A stretch of DNA of 47,932 nt from Clostridia bacterium (lineage in GTDB: Bacteria > Bacillota > Clostridia > Christensenellales > CAG-138), in the NCBI GenBank assembly GCA_017554455.1, contig JAFZIH010000100.1, positions 1 to 47,932 on the forward strand, written 5' to 3'. The translations under genes and the position numbers were made by a program. Numbering within the stretch: position 1 is the stretch's first letter; each line of letters starts with the position of its first letter. The notes under the pieces were generated by a model. That model worked only from the letters and a program-made list of their open reading frames with translations. It searched no databases and was not told the DNA's origin. Below, in pieces: positions 1-8,319 of the stretch.

Positions 1-698
1 GCGCGGAAGCCCGCTTCTCTGGCGATGTTCTTGATCTGCACCGTGCCGCTCATGAGCTCGGGCACTTCGAGCTCGAACAGGCGCTTGACCAGACCCGGAT
101 GCGTGCGGCTCACGACGACCTGCGGTCCCTTGTTGTCCTTGCGCACTTCGAGCACGTAGACCTTGATGCGGGCGTTCATTTCGTATTCCTCGCCCGGGAT
201 CATCTCGTTCGCGGTCAGGATGCCGTCCGTCTTGCCGAGCTCGACGTAGGCGTTGCCCTTCTCCACGCGCTGCACGATCGCCGTCAGGATCTCGTTTTCC
301 TTCTCGACGTACTCGTCATAGATGTTGCCGCGTTCCGCCTCGCGGATGCGCTGCACCATGACCTGCTTCGCGGTCTGCGCCGCGATGCGTCCGAAATCCT
401 TCGTGAACGCTTCCTCCTCGAGCACGTCGCCGAGCTCGTAGAGCGGGTTGATCTTTTTCGCGCGTTCCAGCGAGATCTCCTGCGAAGGCGTCTCGACCTT
501 CTCAACGACGGTCTTGCTCGCGTAGATGTGGTAGTCGCCCGTGTCGCCGTCCACTTCCGCGCGGACGTTTGCGGTCGAATTGTAGTTGCGCTTGTACGCG
601 ACGATCAGCGCCGCTTCGAATGCCGAAAGCAGCACGGACTTCTTGATGCCGCGCTCCTTTTCCAGCGCGTTCAATGCTTCGATAAACTCTAAGTTCAT
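1..698 (-). CDS. nusA: Transcription termination/antitermination factor NusA (N-terminal part, cut by window edge)
   Basis: About 232 residues are visible, starting MNLEFIEALNALEKERGIKK. This matches the NusA N-terminal RNA-polymerase-binding domain, followed from about residue 135 by the beginning of the S1 domain (ILTAIVQRVEKGNAYVELGK). The KH domains lie outside the window. NusA binds the elongating polymerase and modulates pausing, intrinsic termination and antitermination. The ATG at 696-698 is preceded by an AAGAAAGG ribosome-binding site. It lies 36 bases after rimP, the standard rimP-nusA pairing, so the two are probably co-transcribed from the promoter at 1265-1293. Family assignment is firm; the 3' truncation is only the window edge. 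Confidence 0.96.
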   Translation of the reverse strand, partial: MNLEFIEALNALEKERGIKKSVLLSAFEAALIVAYKRNYNSTANVRAEVDGDTGDYHIYASKTVVEKVETPSQEISLERAKKINPLYELGDVLEEEAFTKDFGRIAAQTAKQVMVQRIREAERGNIYDEYVEKENEILTAIVQRVEKGNAYVELGKTDGILTANEMIPGEEYEMNARIKVYVLEVRKDNKGPQVVVSRTHPGLVKRLFELEVPELMSGTVQIKNIAREAGFR

Positions 699-734
699 GG
701 TTCTTTCCTTTCTTGATGAAACCCTTGTAAATTC

Positions 735-1193
735 TTATGAAAACCGGATATTCGGACGGACGAGCGCGCAGTCCTTCTTTTGGAAGGTCAGCGGCTTTCC
801 CTGCTCCGTTTCGACGGTAAAGCCGTCGGCGTCGAACGCGGTCAGTGTTCCGATCCATTGCTTTTTGCCATCCTGCGGGGCGTAGAGCTTGATCTCAAGC
901 TCCGTGCCCAAAGCGCGTTCGAAATCGCGGTCCTTTTTCAAAGGTCGGTCGATCCCGAGCGAGGAGACGGAAAGCACGTATTCCGATTCGATCGGATCCG
1001 CCTCATCGAGGATCGGCTCGATCGCGCGGCTTACCGCTTCGCATTCGTCGATCGTCACGCCGCCGGGCTTGTCGATATAGAACGTCAGCAGCCAGTCGCC
1101 GTATTCCTTCTGATACTCGACGTCGCAGAGTTCGAATCCCAGCGATTCGATCTTTGCTTTGCAGAGATTTTCACAGATCTCGGTCGTTTTCAT
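735..1193 (-). CDS. rimP: Ribosome maturation factor RimP
   Basis: 152 residues starting MKTTEICENLCKAKIESLGF. RimP (YlxS/YhbC family) is a cytoplasmic factor for maturation of the 30S subunit. Family features are the early segment GFELCDVEYQKE, then DECEAVSRAIEPILDE and the well-conserved YVLSVSSLGIDRPL, followed by the C-terminal SH3-like domain. The open frame extends far upstream, but the ATG at 1191-1193 is chosen because it has GAGAGAGG just ahead of it and gives the normal family length. nusA follows directly. A promoter (1265-1293) and a stem-loop (1219-1237) lie between pgsA and this gene, so rimP-nusA has its own leader. Confidence 0.95.
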   Translation of the reverse strand: MKTTEICENLCKAKIESLGFELCDVEYQKEYGDWLLTFYIDKPGGVTIDECEAVSRAIEPILDEADPIESEYVLSVSSLGIDRPLKKDRDFERALGTELEIKLYAPQDGKKQWIGTLTAFDADGFTVETEQGKPLTFQKKDCALVRPNIRFS

Positions 1194-1218
1194 ATCCGTT
1201 TCCTCTCTCAAAACGAAA

Positions 1219-1237
1219 GAGTGGGATTTCCCCACTC
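1219..1237 (-). terminator. Stem-loop in the rimP-nusA leader; candidate attenuator, also possible pgsA terminator
   Basis: On the minus strand a 7-bp stem (GAGTGGG/CCCACTC) with a 5-base loop is followed by a T-rich stretch (TTTCGTTTT). It lies downstream of the predicted rimP promoter start site (about 1258) and upstream of the rimP ATG, which is where a leader attenuator would sit. It would also end transcripts coming from pgsA. Confidence 0.6.
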
Positions 1238-1264
1238 CTTCAAGTTCAACATTCCAGCAGAAGC

Positions 1265-1293
1265 AGTATAACACACTCTTTCCGGAAATGCAA
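1265..1293 (-). promoter_or_regulatory. Sigma-A-type promoter of rimP-nusA
   Basis: Minus strand: -35 TTGCAT (1288-1293), 17-base spacer, -10 TATACT (1265-1270), with an extended TG one base before the -10. The predicted start is near 1258, giving a leader of about 65 bases that contains the stem-loop at 1219-1237. Confidence 0.7.
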
Positions 1294-1296
1294 GCA

Positions 1297-1908
1297 TTAT
1301 TTCGCCAAACGGTCGAACTTCTCGAACAGCTTTTCCTCCTCCGCGCTCGGTTCCTCCTCCCGCGGCACGAAAAGCTGCGTCCGCGCGTAATGCGCGAGGG
1401 CAACGTACGAAAGTCCGATCGATGCCGACAGCATTGCGATGTTCCATGGCTCGATCGTGTCAAATACGAAGCTTAACAGCGTCAGCGCAATGCCGATCGC
1501 AAAGAGCCCGGTCGCGGTCTTTCCGTACCAGTCGGAATACGCGACCTTGCGCTGGCGGAGCATGATCATGCCGCCGATCAGCATCAGAATCTCCTTGACG
1601 CCGACGAGGATCACCAGCGCGAGATAGATCCAGAAAAGCGATTGCCCGGCTTTTCCGATCAGGATCACGACAAGCGCCGTGATCGCCATCAGCTTATCCG
1701 CAAGCGGGTCCAGAAGCTTTCCCACCGGCGTGATCCAGTTGAACGTGCGCGCCAGGAAGCCGTCGAGCACGTCGGTCAAGAACGCCAGCACGAACACGCC
1801 GAGCGCCCAGAAATAATGCGCCGGAATACGCGCCGAAAGGAACAGCCATGCGAATACGCCGACCATGACGATGCGCAGGGACGAAAGAATGTTCGGAATG
1901 TGCTTCAT
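1297..1908 (-). CDS. pgsA: CDP-diacylglycerol--glycerol-3-phosphate 3-phosphatidyltransferase
   Basis: 203-residue integral membrane enzyme that makes phosphatidylglycerophosphate, the committed step to phosphatidylglycerol. The complete CDP-alcohol phosphotransferase signature D-x2-D-G-x2-A-R-x8-G-x3-D-x3-D is present at about residues 46-72 (DVLDGFLAR ... GKLLDPLADK). Several hydrophobic helices follow (for example LMAITALVVILIG), and the C-terminus is charged. The ATG abuts the oadA stop codon (TGA at 1909-1911), so it is the distal gene of the oad transcript. Length is usual for the bacterial family. PgsA is far more likely than other CDP-alcohol transferases, but the substrate is inferred from overall family resemblance. 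Confidence 0.92.
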   Translation of the reverse strand: MKHIPNILSSLRIVMVGVFAWLFLSARIPAHYFWALGVFVLAFLTDVLDGFLARTFNWITPVGKLLDPLADKLMAITALVVILIGKAGQSLFWIYLALVILVGVKEILMLIGGMIMLRQRKVAYSDWYGKTATGLFAIGIALTLLSFVFDTIEPWNIAMLSASIGLSYVALAHYARTQLFVPREEEPSAEEEKLFEKFDRLAK

Positions 1909-3345
1909 TCAGATGGTGAGATCCTCCACGTAAAGTTCGCGGACCGCGTTCGGATCGACGGCGGGTTCCGCCTTCGGCGCGGGTTCAGGTTCCTTTGCCT
2001 TGCGTTCCTGCTCGTCGCGCCAGTCGAAATACTTCATGGCAACCTGCGGCAGCAGTGCGTAGCTAAGGACGTCCTCCTCGCTTCTTGCGCGGTCTCCGAG
2101 CTCCGCCTTGTACTTTTCAAGCTCCGGCTCGAGTAGATCCGCGGGACGGCAGGTCACGACCGGTTCGTCGCCGATCGCCATTTTCCGGACCTCTTCATTG
2201 ACGGGACCCGGCAGCCGTCCGTATTCGCCGCGCAAAACCGCCTTCGAGTTGTTCGGGAAGGTCTTGTAGCGGCCGACGAGCACGTTGAACACCGCCTGCG
2301 TGCCGACGATCTGACTGGTCGGCGTGACCAAGGGCGGATAACCAAAGTCCTTTCTTACCCGCGGGATCTCCGCAAGCACGTCGTAATACTTATCCTCCGC
2401 GCCGGCATCTTTGAGCTGCTTGATCAGGTTCGAGAGCATGCCGCCCGGCACCTGATACAGGAGTGTGTTCGTATCGACGCGCAGCGATTTGTCGGAGATC
2501 AGACCGTCCTGCTTCAACCGCTCGTACACCTGACGGAAATACTTCGCGCACTCGGAAAGCGCGTTCAAATCGAGCCTCGTGTCGCGTTCCCGTCCCTTGA
2601 GCGTCGCGACGAGCGATTCGGTCGCGGGCTGGCTTGTGCCGTTTCCGAGGGGAGAAAGCGCCGTGTCGACGATGTCGACGCCCGCTTCCGCGGCCTTTAA
2701 GAGCACCATATCGCCCGTGCCGGTCGTGTTGTGCGTGTGCAGGTGGATCGGGATATCGACCTCGGCCTTGAGCTTTTTCACCAGAGAGTATGCGTCGTAC
2801 GGGAGCAGAAGATTCGCCATATCCTTAATGCAGATCGAATCCGCGCCCATCTGCGCAAGCTCTTTCGAAAGCTTTACGAAATACTCCTCGCTGTGCACCG
2901 GCGAGGTCGTATAGGAGATCGCCGCCTCGCAGAAGCCGCCGTACTTTTTGGTGTATTTGATCGCGGCTTCGAGGTTACGAGGATCGTTCAACGCGTCGAA
3001 GATGCGGATCACGTCGATGCCGTTTTCGATCGCCTTGCGGCAGAACTGCTCGACGACGTCGTCCGCGTAGTGCTTGTAGCCCAAAATGTTTTGTCCGCGA
3101 AAGAGCATCTGGAGCTTCGTGTTCGGCAGCGCCTTGCGGAGCGTGCGGAGACGCTCCCACGGATCCTCGTTGAGGTACCGAAGGCAGGAGTCGAACGTCG
3201 CGCCGCCCCAAACCTCGAGCGACCAGTAGCCGATCGCGTCGAGCATTTCGCAGGCGGGCAGCATTTCCTTTGTGGTCATGCGCGTCGCGGCAAGCGACTG
3301 GTGCGCGTCACGCAGGATGGTATCGGTAACAAACAGTTTTCCCAT
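1909..3345 (-). CDS. oadA: Carboxyltransferase (alpha) subunit of a biotin-dependent Na+-pumping decarboxylase, probably oxaloacetate decarboxylase
   Basis: 478 residues. Transfers the carboxyl group of oxaloacetate (or a related acid) to carrier biotin. It has the PYC/OADA fold: the N-terminal TDTILRDAHQSLAATRM metal/substrate motif, EVWGGATFDSCLRYL, MLFRGQNILGY, HLHTHNTTG and LSPLGNGTSQPATES, followed by the conserved carboxylase domain. The chain is shorter than classical OadA (about 590 residues) because the C-terminal biotinyl domain is missing; a separate carrier protein is encoded upstream at 4606-4938. It starts 12 bases after oadB with TAAGGAGGATC in front. The 5S subunit of methylmalonyl-CoA transcarboxylase is the main alternative, but a co-operonic membrane beta subunit favours a decarboxylase pump. 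Confidence 0.9.
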   Translation of the reverse strand: MGKLFVTDTILRDAHQSLAATRMTTKEMLPACEMLDAIGYWSLEVWGGATFDSCLRYLNEDPWERLRTLRKALPNTKLQMLFRGQNILGYKHYADDVVEQFCRKAIENGIDVIRIFDALNDPRNLEAAIKYTKKYGGFCEAAISYTTSPVHSEEYFVKLSKELAQMGADSICIKDMANLLLPYDAYSLVKKLKAEVDIPIHLHTHNTTGTGDMVLLKAAEAGVDIVDTALSPLGNGTSQPATESLVATLKGRERDTRLDLNALSECAKYFRQVYERLKQDGLISDKSLRVDTNTLLYQVPGGMLSNLIKQLKDAGAEDKYYDVLAEIPRVRKDFGYPPLVTPTSQIVGTQAVFNVLVGRYKTFPNNSKAVLRGEYGRLPGPVNEEVRKMAIGDEPVVTCRPADLLEPELEKYKAELGDRARSEEDVLSYALLPQVAMKYFDWRDEQERKAKEPEPAPKAEPAVDPNAVRELYVEDLTI

Positions 3346-3357
3346 GGTCGATCCTCC

Positions 3358-4593
3358 TTAATGTCCGAACAGCGACAGGAATACGCCCGCCGCGATCGCC
3401 GAGCCGATGACGCCCGCCACGTTGGGACCCATCGCATGCATCAGCAGGAAGTTCTTCGGATTCTCCTTCTGTCCCACGACCTGGCTTACGCGCGCCGCCA
3501 TCGGAACGGCGGACACGCCCGCGGAGCCGATCAACGGGTTGATCTTCTGCTTCAAGAACAGGTTCATGAGCTTTGCCAGCAGCACGCCGCCGCAGGTACC
3601 GCCGATAAAGGCGACGATGCCGAGCGCGATAATGACGAGCGTGGAAAGCTGGAGGAACGTCGCACCGGTCGCCGTTGCGCCGACGCACACGCCGAGGAAG
3701 ATCGTGACGATGTTGCAGAGCTCATTCTGCACGGTCTTACTTAGACGCTCGGTGACGCCCGATTCCTTAAAGAGGTTGCCGAGCATCAGGCAGCCGACCA
3801 AGGGCGCCGCGGAGGGCACGAGCAGCGCGACGAAGATCGTGACGACGATCGGGAAAATGATCTTTTCGGTCTGCGAGACCGGACGAAGCTGCGCCATGAT
3901 GATCTGCCGTTCCTTCTTCGTTGTGAGAAGCTTCATAAACGGCGGCTGAATGACCGGCACGAGCGCCATGTACGAATACGCCGCGACCGCGATCGGTCCG
4001 AGGTAGCTCGGCGCAAGCCGCGAGGTGACGAGGATCGCCGTCGGACCGTCCGCGCCGCCGATGATGCCGATGGACGCTGCGATGTTCTGCAGCGGCGTAC
4101 CGTCGGTCGGGATCCACTGGAACGCAACGACGGAGAGCGCGAACGCGAGATAGATACCGAGCTGCGCCGCCGCGCCGAGAATTAAGCTCTTCGGATTCGC
4201 GATCAAAGGACCGAAGTCCGTCATCGCGCCGACGCCCATGAAAATGAGGCACGGATAGATGCCGAGCTTGACGCCGAGGTACAGATAATCCAAAAGACCG
4301 GTCTTATGGATGTCGCCGAGCTTCGCCCATTGGATCACGCCCTGTTCGGCGTTGTTCGCGCCGAGACCGAACAGCTCCTCGTGGAACAGATCCGCACCGG
4401 GCAGGTTCGTTAAAAGCATGCCGAACGCGATCGGAACGAGCAGCAGCGGCTCGAATTTCTTCACGATCGCAAGGTATAAAAGCACGCACGCAATCGCGAT
4501 CATAATGAGACATTTCCAGTTATCTCCGGCAAAAAACAGGGCAAAGCCCGATCCGGAGAAAAACTCGGAAACGGTTTTCCAAATGGCTTCCAT
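3358..4593 (-). CDS. oadB: Membrane beta subunit of Na+-translocating decarboxylase (OadB/GcdB/MmdB family)
   Basis: 411 residues, mostly hydrophobic. This subunit decarboxylates carboxybiotin and couples the reaction to Na+ export. Signature segments are IGIIGGADGPTAI (containing the functional Asp) and AAYSYMALVPVIQPP, plus a C-terminal stretch MHAMGPNVAGVIGSAIAAG typical of the family. It lies between the biotin carrier and oadA genes with short gaps. The family is shared by oxaloacetate, methylmalonyl-CoA and glutaconyl-CoA decarboxylases; the substrate is inferred from the neighbouring OadA-type transferase. Confidence 0.93.
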   Translation of the reverse strand: MEAIWKTVSEFFSGSGFALFFAGDNWKCLIMIAIACVLLYLAIVKKFEPLLLVPIAFGMLLTNLPGADLFHEELFGLGANNAEQGVIQWAKLGDIHKTGLLDYLYLGVKLGIYPCLIFMGVGAMTDFGPLIANPKSLILGAAAQLGIYLAFALSVVAFQWIPTDGTPLQNIAASIGIIGGADGPTAILVTSRLAPSYLGPIAVAAYSYMALVPVIQPPFMKLLTTKKERQIIMAQLRPVSQTEKIIFPIVVTIFVALLVPSAAPLVGCLMLGNLFKESGVTERLSKTVQNELCNIVTIFLGVCVGATATGATFLQLSTLVIIALGIVAFIGGTCGGVLLAKLMNLFLKQKINPLIGSAGVSAVPMAARVSQVVGQKENPKNFLLMHAMGPNVAGVIGSAIAAGVFLSLFGH

Positions 4594-4605
4594 AGGCGCC
4601 CCCGA

Positions 4606-4938
4606 TCAGGCGATGGTGCAAAGGAGCGCGCCGCTTTCGACCGAGGAACCCTTGGCAACGCCGATGGACGTGACCTTGCCCGCGCACGGCGCAAGGATCT
4701 CGTTCTCCATCTTCATGGCTTCGAGGATCATCAGCTGCTGACCTTCCTTGACGACGTCGCCGGGATTCACGTTGACCTGCAGGATGTTGCCGGGCATCGG
4801 CGCACGCACCTCGGTGCCTGCGCCTACGGGCGCCGCTTTGACGGGCTCCGCCGCCGCTTTCGGGATCGCGTTGGCGTCGATCTCTTCGACTTCTACTTCA
4901 TATCTGGTTCCGTTGACGTTGACCTGAAACTTACGCAT
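4606..4938 (-). CDS. Biotin carrier subunit of the decarboxylase (BCCP-like)
   Basis: 110 residues. Residues 41-110 form a biotinyl/lipoyl domain with the biotinylation site EAMKMEN; the acceptor is Lys76. APMPGNILQVNVNPGD is the usual start of this fold. An Ala/Pro-rich linker (about 24-40) joins it to a small N-terminal part (FQVNVNGTRYEVEVEE) seen in GcdC/MmdC-type gamma subunits. It shuttles the carboxyl group between OadA and OadB. AAGGGGGAAG precedes the ATG. It replaces the biotin domain missing from the oadA product. Confidence 0.93.
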   Translation of the reverse strand: MRKFQVNVNGTRYEVEVEEIDANAIPKAAAEPVKAAPVGAGTEVRAPMPGNILQVNVNPGDVVKEGQQLMILEAMKMENEILAPCAGKVTSIGVAKGSSVESGALLCTIA

Positions 4939-4956
4939 GGTTTCTTCCCCCTTATT

Positions 4957-5256
4957 TCAATCCAATTTCCTAAACGATACGATCCGGATGCCCTTGACGC
5001 TGTCACCCAGCATCGTTGCAAGCGCCGCGGCAACCGCCGCCTTGATCTCGCCGAGGTCGCCCTCCGGCTCTGCCTTCGCGACCGGCACTTTCGATTCCGA
5101 AACCGGTTCCGGCTTCTTTTTGCCGACGGCACGCATGATCGCGCCCATGATCTTGATGATCACGATCAGCGCGATCAGTCCGATGAAGACGATCCCGAGC
5201 CCCAGAAGAAACGTGATCAGCGTCGACGATACCGCCGATCCTCCTTCAAATGACAT
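4957..5256 (-). CDS. OadG-like small membrane subunit of the decarboxylase
   Basis: 99 residues with one N-terminal transmembrane helix (LITFLLGLGIVFIGLIALIV) followed by a charged cytoplasmic tail, the layout of OadG/MmdD assembly subunits that hold the peripheral and membrane parts together. A frame opens at an earlier ATG (5269-5271), but that ATG is part of ATGGAGG, which serves as the ribosome-binding site for the ATG at 5254-5256 (MSFEGGSAV), so the downstream start is preferred. First gene of the oad operon. Sequence similarity in this family is weak, so the call rests on layout and context. Confidence 0.8.
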   Translation of the reverse strand: MSFEGGSAVSSTLITFLLGLGIVFIGLIALIVIIKIMGAIMRAVGKKKPEPVSESKVPVAKAEPEGDLGEIKAAVAAALATMLGDSVKGIRIVSFRKLD

Positions 5257-5360
5257 AATCCAAACCTCCATTCTTCCGGAAAGAAAGATAACATCTCATT
5301 CTCTCCCTCTTACTATCATATTCGACACAAATCCTTTTTTCCCTTTTACGGATTATAAAT

Positions 5361-5389
5361 AGTATATATCATTTTTTATGATACGTCAA
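5361..5389 (-). promoter_or_regulatory. Promoter of the oad operon with palindromic operator in the spacer
   Basis: Minus strand: -35 TTGACG (5384-5389), 17-base spacer, -10 TATACT (5361-5366). The spacer itself (5367-5383) is a perfect inverted repeat, TATCAT-5-ATGATA, a likely binding site for a repressor or MerR-like regulator. Predicted start near 5354, about 98 bases before oadG. Confidence 0.7.
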
Positions 5390-5431
5390 CCGCTCCGTAT
5401 GGTTTTTGCCTTTTCCGCGCATCCTTTTCGT

Positions 5432-6136
5432 ATGCTGACATTGTTTTTACGCGCGGTCTTTCTGGACCTTTTCGTGCTGTTGATCCTGCGGCTCACCGGC
5501 AAGCGCCAGGTGAGCGATCTGCAGCCGTACGATCTGCTGATGACGCTCATCATCGCCGATCTTGCGAGCACGGCGATCGCGGACACGGACATCCCGCTTC
5601 TGTACAGCGTCGTGCCGATCCTTGCCCTGTACCTCGTGCAGCAGCTGATCGCAAAGCTGTGCCTGAAATTCTCCCCCGTCCGGCGGCTGATCTGCGGAAC
5701 CCCGCAGATATTGATCCTCGACGGCGTTTTGCAGGAAAAGATCATGCGCCGCACGAACTACACCGTGCGCGATCTCCTCGACAGTCTACGCAGTAAGGAC
5801 GTCTTCGACGTCGGCGAGGTCGCCTACGCGATCCTCGAAACGAACGGCACGGTAAGCATTCTCCAGAAAGCGGCGTTTCAGCAGCCGAACAAGCGGGAGC
5901 TGAACCTCGAGCCCGGCTCCGCGGCACTTTCGCACCTTCTGATCCTCGAAGGCAAGATCCAGAAGAGCGGATTGGAGACGCTGCATCTTGAAAGAAAGGA
6001 CGTGGAAACAATGTTGAAAAAGAACGGGCTTGCGCTCAAAAACGTCTTTTTCGCGCAGATGAACGGCGACGGCGAGCTGCACGTGCAGCTGGACCGCAGA
6101 AACGGCAGCCGGGTCATGCGTTTTACCGACGAGTAA
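5432..6136 (+). CDS. DUF421 (YetF-like) membrane protein
   Basis: 234 residues from the ATG at 5432. The N-terminal third is membrane-embedded: MLTLFLRAVFLDLFVLLILR, LMTLIIADLASTA and YSVVPILALYLVQQL are three hydrophobic segments. The conserved RLTGKRQVSDLQPYDL follows the first. The C-terminal half is soluble and contains YTVRDLLDSLRSKDVFDVGE, typical of the DUF421/YetF family. Function is unknown; in Bacillus-type spore formers relatives are linked to sporulation. The frame opens at 5378, but none of the candidate starts has a clear ribosome-binding site. 5432 is chosen because family members begin here and the -35 of the divergent oad promoter overlaps 5384-5389. The DUF4363 gene follows. 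Confidence 0.85.
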   Translation: MLTLFLRAVFLDLFVLLILRLTGKRQVSDLQPYDLLMTLIIADLASTAIADTDIPLLYSVVPILALYLVQQLIAKLCLKFSPVRRLICGTPQILILDGVLQEKIMRRTNYTVRDLLDSLRSKDVFDVGEVAYAILETNGTVSILQKAAFQQPNKRELNLEPGSAALSHLLILEGKIQKSGLETLHLERKDVETMLKKNGLALKNVFFAQMNGDGELHVQLDRRNGSRVMRFTDE

Positions 6137-6145
6137 GGAGGACGT

Positions 6146-6538
6146 ATGGGCTTTACGATTTTTCGGACGATGATGACAGTTTTGATCTGCTGCTTCCTCG
6201 TGATGCTGTTTCTGCTGCCCTCCGCGATCCTGAAAACGTTTTCCGCGCAGGCGGACGAATGGATCGAACGGGCGGAAAATGCGCTGCTTGCGGGCGACAC
6301 AGAGGCCGCGGCGCCGTACTGCGCCGCGCTTTCGGAGTTGACCCGCGATCGGATGCCGGTGCTCGAACGCTTTCTGAACCATGCGAGCGTGGATTCGCTT
6401 GACGCCTGCTTTGCCGTCGCCGACCTGTCCGTCCGCGCAAAGGACGTGTGCGCGGCAGTCGAAGCGCTTGCCGAGGCGCGCTCCGTTTTGGAACGCATCG
6501 AGGGGATCGAACTTTTTTCGTGGAATAATCTGCTTTGA
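6146..6538 (+). CDS. DUF4363 family protein
   Basis: 130 residues. One N-terminal transmembrane segment (about residues 9-27, TVLICCFLVMLFLLPSAIL) is followed by an alpha-helical extracytoplasmic domain starting ADEWIERAENALLAGD, the layout of DUF4363 proteins. These are commonly encoded right after a DUF421 gene in Firmicutes, as here (9-base gap, strong AAGGAGG site). The pair probably works together at the membrane; no biochemical role is known to me. Confidence 0.75.
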   Translation: MGFTIFRTMMTVLICCFLVMLFLLPSAILKTFSAQADEWIERAENALLAGDTEAAAPYCAALSELTRDRMPVLERFLNHASVDSLDACFAVADLSVRAKDVCAAVEALAEARSVLERIEGIELFSWNNLL

Positions 6539-6541
6539 GGA

Positions 6542-6570
6542 TTTACGCGCGGCGAATCTTGTGGTATACT
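6542..6570 (+). promoter_or_regulatory. Promoter of adenine deaminase gene
   Basis: -35 TTTACG (6542-6547), 17-base spacer, -10 TATACT (6565-6570) with an extended TGG. Predicted start near 6577, about 27 bases before the ade ATG. I see no purine riboswitch in this short leader. Confidence 0.65.
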
Positions 6571-6603
6571 GGAAAAAATACAGGAATCGAGGCGCAGTGA
6601 ACC

Positions 6604-8313
6604 ATGAACGCAGGCGATCTTTCCCGGCTGATCTCCGCCGCATGCAAGGGCAAACCGGACTTTGTGATCCGCGACGCACGCGTGATCAACGTCTTCACCA
6701 ATGAGATTATACAAACGAACGTGGCGATCTCGGGCGATACGGTCATCGGCGTCGGCAACTACTCCTGTGAAAACGAATACAACGCCCACGGCGCGTACCT
6801 TGCGCCGGGGTTCATCGACGGGCATGTACACATCGAGAGTTCGATGGTCACGCCCGCTTCTTTTGCACAGGTGATCCTGCCGAAGGGCACGACCACGATC
6901 GTCGCCGACCCGCACGAGATCGCGAACGTCGCGGGCAAAGAAGGGCTCAATGCGATCATGGCGCTTTCAAAGGACCTGCCGCTGGATATTCACTTTATGC
7001 TGCCGAGCTGCGTGCCTGCAACGCCGTTCGAGCACAGCGGCGCGACGCTTTCCGCCAAGGACCTCGCCGCGTTTATGGACGAGCCGAACGTGGTCGGGCT
7101 CGGCGAAGTGATGGACTACCCTTCGGTCGTCTCCTCCGCGCCGGACATGATCTTTAAGCTGCAATGCTTCTTTGACCGGCCGATCGACGGACACGCGCCG
7201 ATGCTGACCGGCAAGGCGCTGAACGCCTACTGCCTCGCCGGTCCGCGCACCGATCACGAATGTTCGAACTTCGCGGAACTCAAAGAAAAGCTCCGCAACG
7301 GCATGTACATTCTCATCCGCATGGGCTCTGCGGCAAACGGCGTCACGGAGATGCTCGACGGGCTCATTTCGGAGGGGCTGCCCACCGACCGCATCTGCTT
7401 CTGCACCGACGACAAGCACCTTGAGAACATCCGTTCCGAGGGGCATATCAACCATATTGTCAATACCGCGATCTCCCGCGGGATCCGTCCGCTCGACGCG
7501 ATCCGCATGGCGACGCTGAACACCGCGACGGCGTTCGGGCTCCGCCGCGTCGGCGCCATCGCGCCGGGATATCGCGCAAACTTTATCCTGTTCGACGATC
7601 TGCATACGATTGAGCCGAAGGCGGTCTTCGCAAACGGCAAGCTCGTCGATCCAGGCGCGCCTATCCCGTCCCCCGCGGTCCCCGAAAGCGTGAAGAACAG
7701 CGTCCACGCCGCGCCGATCACGAAGGACGATCTGCGGCTCAAGGCAAAGCCGTTCATGCCGATCATCGAGACCGTTCCGCATCAGCTCGTGACGCGGCTC
7801 GTCACCGGCATCGTGCCGACCGACGAGGACGGATACTTCGTCCCGGACGACGGGCTCAACAAGCTCGCCGTCATCGAGCGCCATCACGCGACCGGAAACG
7901 TCGGCATCGGCATCGTGGAAGGCATGCATGTGAAGGGCGGTGCGATCGCGGCGACGGTCGCGCACGATTCGCACAACATCGTGGTCGTCGGCGACAACGA
8001 CGACGACATGCTCTTTGCCGCGGAAACACTGAAATCCTGCGGCGGCGGGTTCACGGTCGTCTCACACGGCGAGGTCAAGGCGCTCCTCGAGCTTCCCGTC
8101 GCGGGACTGATGAGCGACGAACCGGTCGAAACCGTTCTTGAGAAGCAGCGCGAACTGCTGTCCGCCGCGCACGCGCTCGGCACGGACGATGCCTGCGATC
8201 CCTTGGTGCTCCTCTCGTTCCTTGCGCTGCCGGTCATTCCCGAGGTGCGGCTGACCGACTGCGGGCTCTTTGATGTAAGAACGATGTCCTTCCTGTATCA
8301 GAGCGAACGGTGA
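6604..8313 (+). CDS. ade: Adenine deaminase
   Basis: 569 residues. Hydrolyses adenine to hypoxanthine and ammonia in purine salvage. The amidohydrolase metal-site motif GFIDGHVHIESSMVTP and VADPHEIANVAG are diagnostic of the AdeC family, as are LGEVMDYPSV, DGHAPMLTGKALNAY and CTDDKHLENI. The C-terminal Ade domain includes HNIVVVGDNDDDM. Length matches the family. The ATG is preceded by GAGGCG. The product would supply hypoxanthine, and two nucleoside-type ABC transporters lie just downstream on the opposite strand, suggesting a local purine/nucleoside salvage theme, though the genes are not in one operon. Confidence 0.96.
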   Translation: MNAGDLSRLISAACKGKPDFVIRDARVINVFTNEIIQTNVAISGDTVIGVGNYSCENEYNAHGAYLAPGFIDGHVHIESSMVTPASFAQVILPKGTTTIVADPHEIANVAGKEGLNAIMALSKDLPLDIHFMLPSCVPATPFEHSGATLSAKDLAAFMDEPNVVGLGEVMDYPSVVSSAPDMIFKLQCFFDRPIDGHAPMLTGKALNAYCLAGPRTDHECSNFAELKEKLRNGMYILIRMGSAANGVTEMLDGLISEGLPTDRICFCTDDKHLENIRSEGHINHIVNTAISRGIRPLDAIRMATLNTATAFGLRRVGAIAPGYRANFILFDDLHTIEPKAVFANGKLVDPGAPIPSPAVPESVKNSVHAAPITKDDLRLKAKPFMPIIETVPHQLVTRLVTGIVPTDEDGYFVPDDGLNKLAVIERHHATGNVGIGIVEGMHVKGGAIAATVAHDSHNIVVVGDNDDDMLFAAETLKSCGGGFTVVSHGEVKALLELPVAGLMSDEPVETVLEKQRELLSAAHALGTDDACDPLVLLSFLALPVIPEVRLTDCGLFDVRTMSFLYQSER

Positions 8314-8319
8314 TACGCT

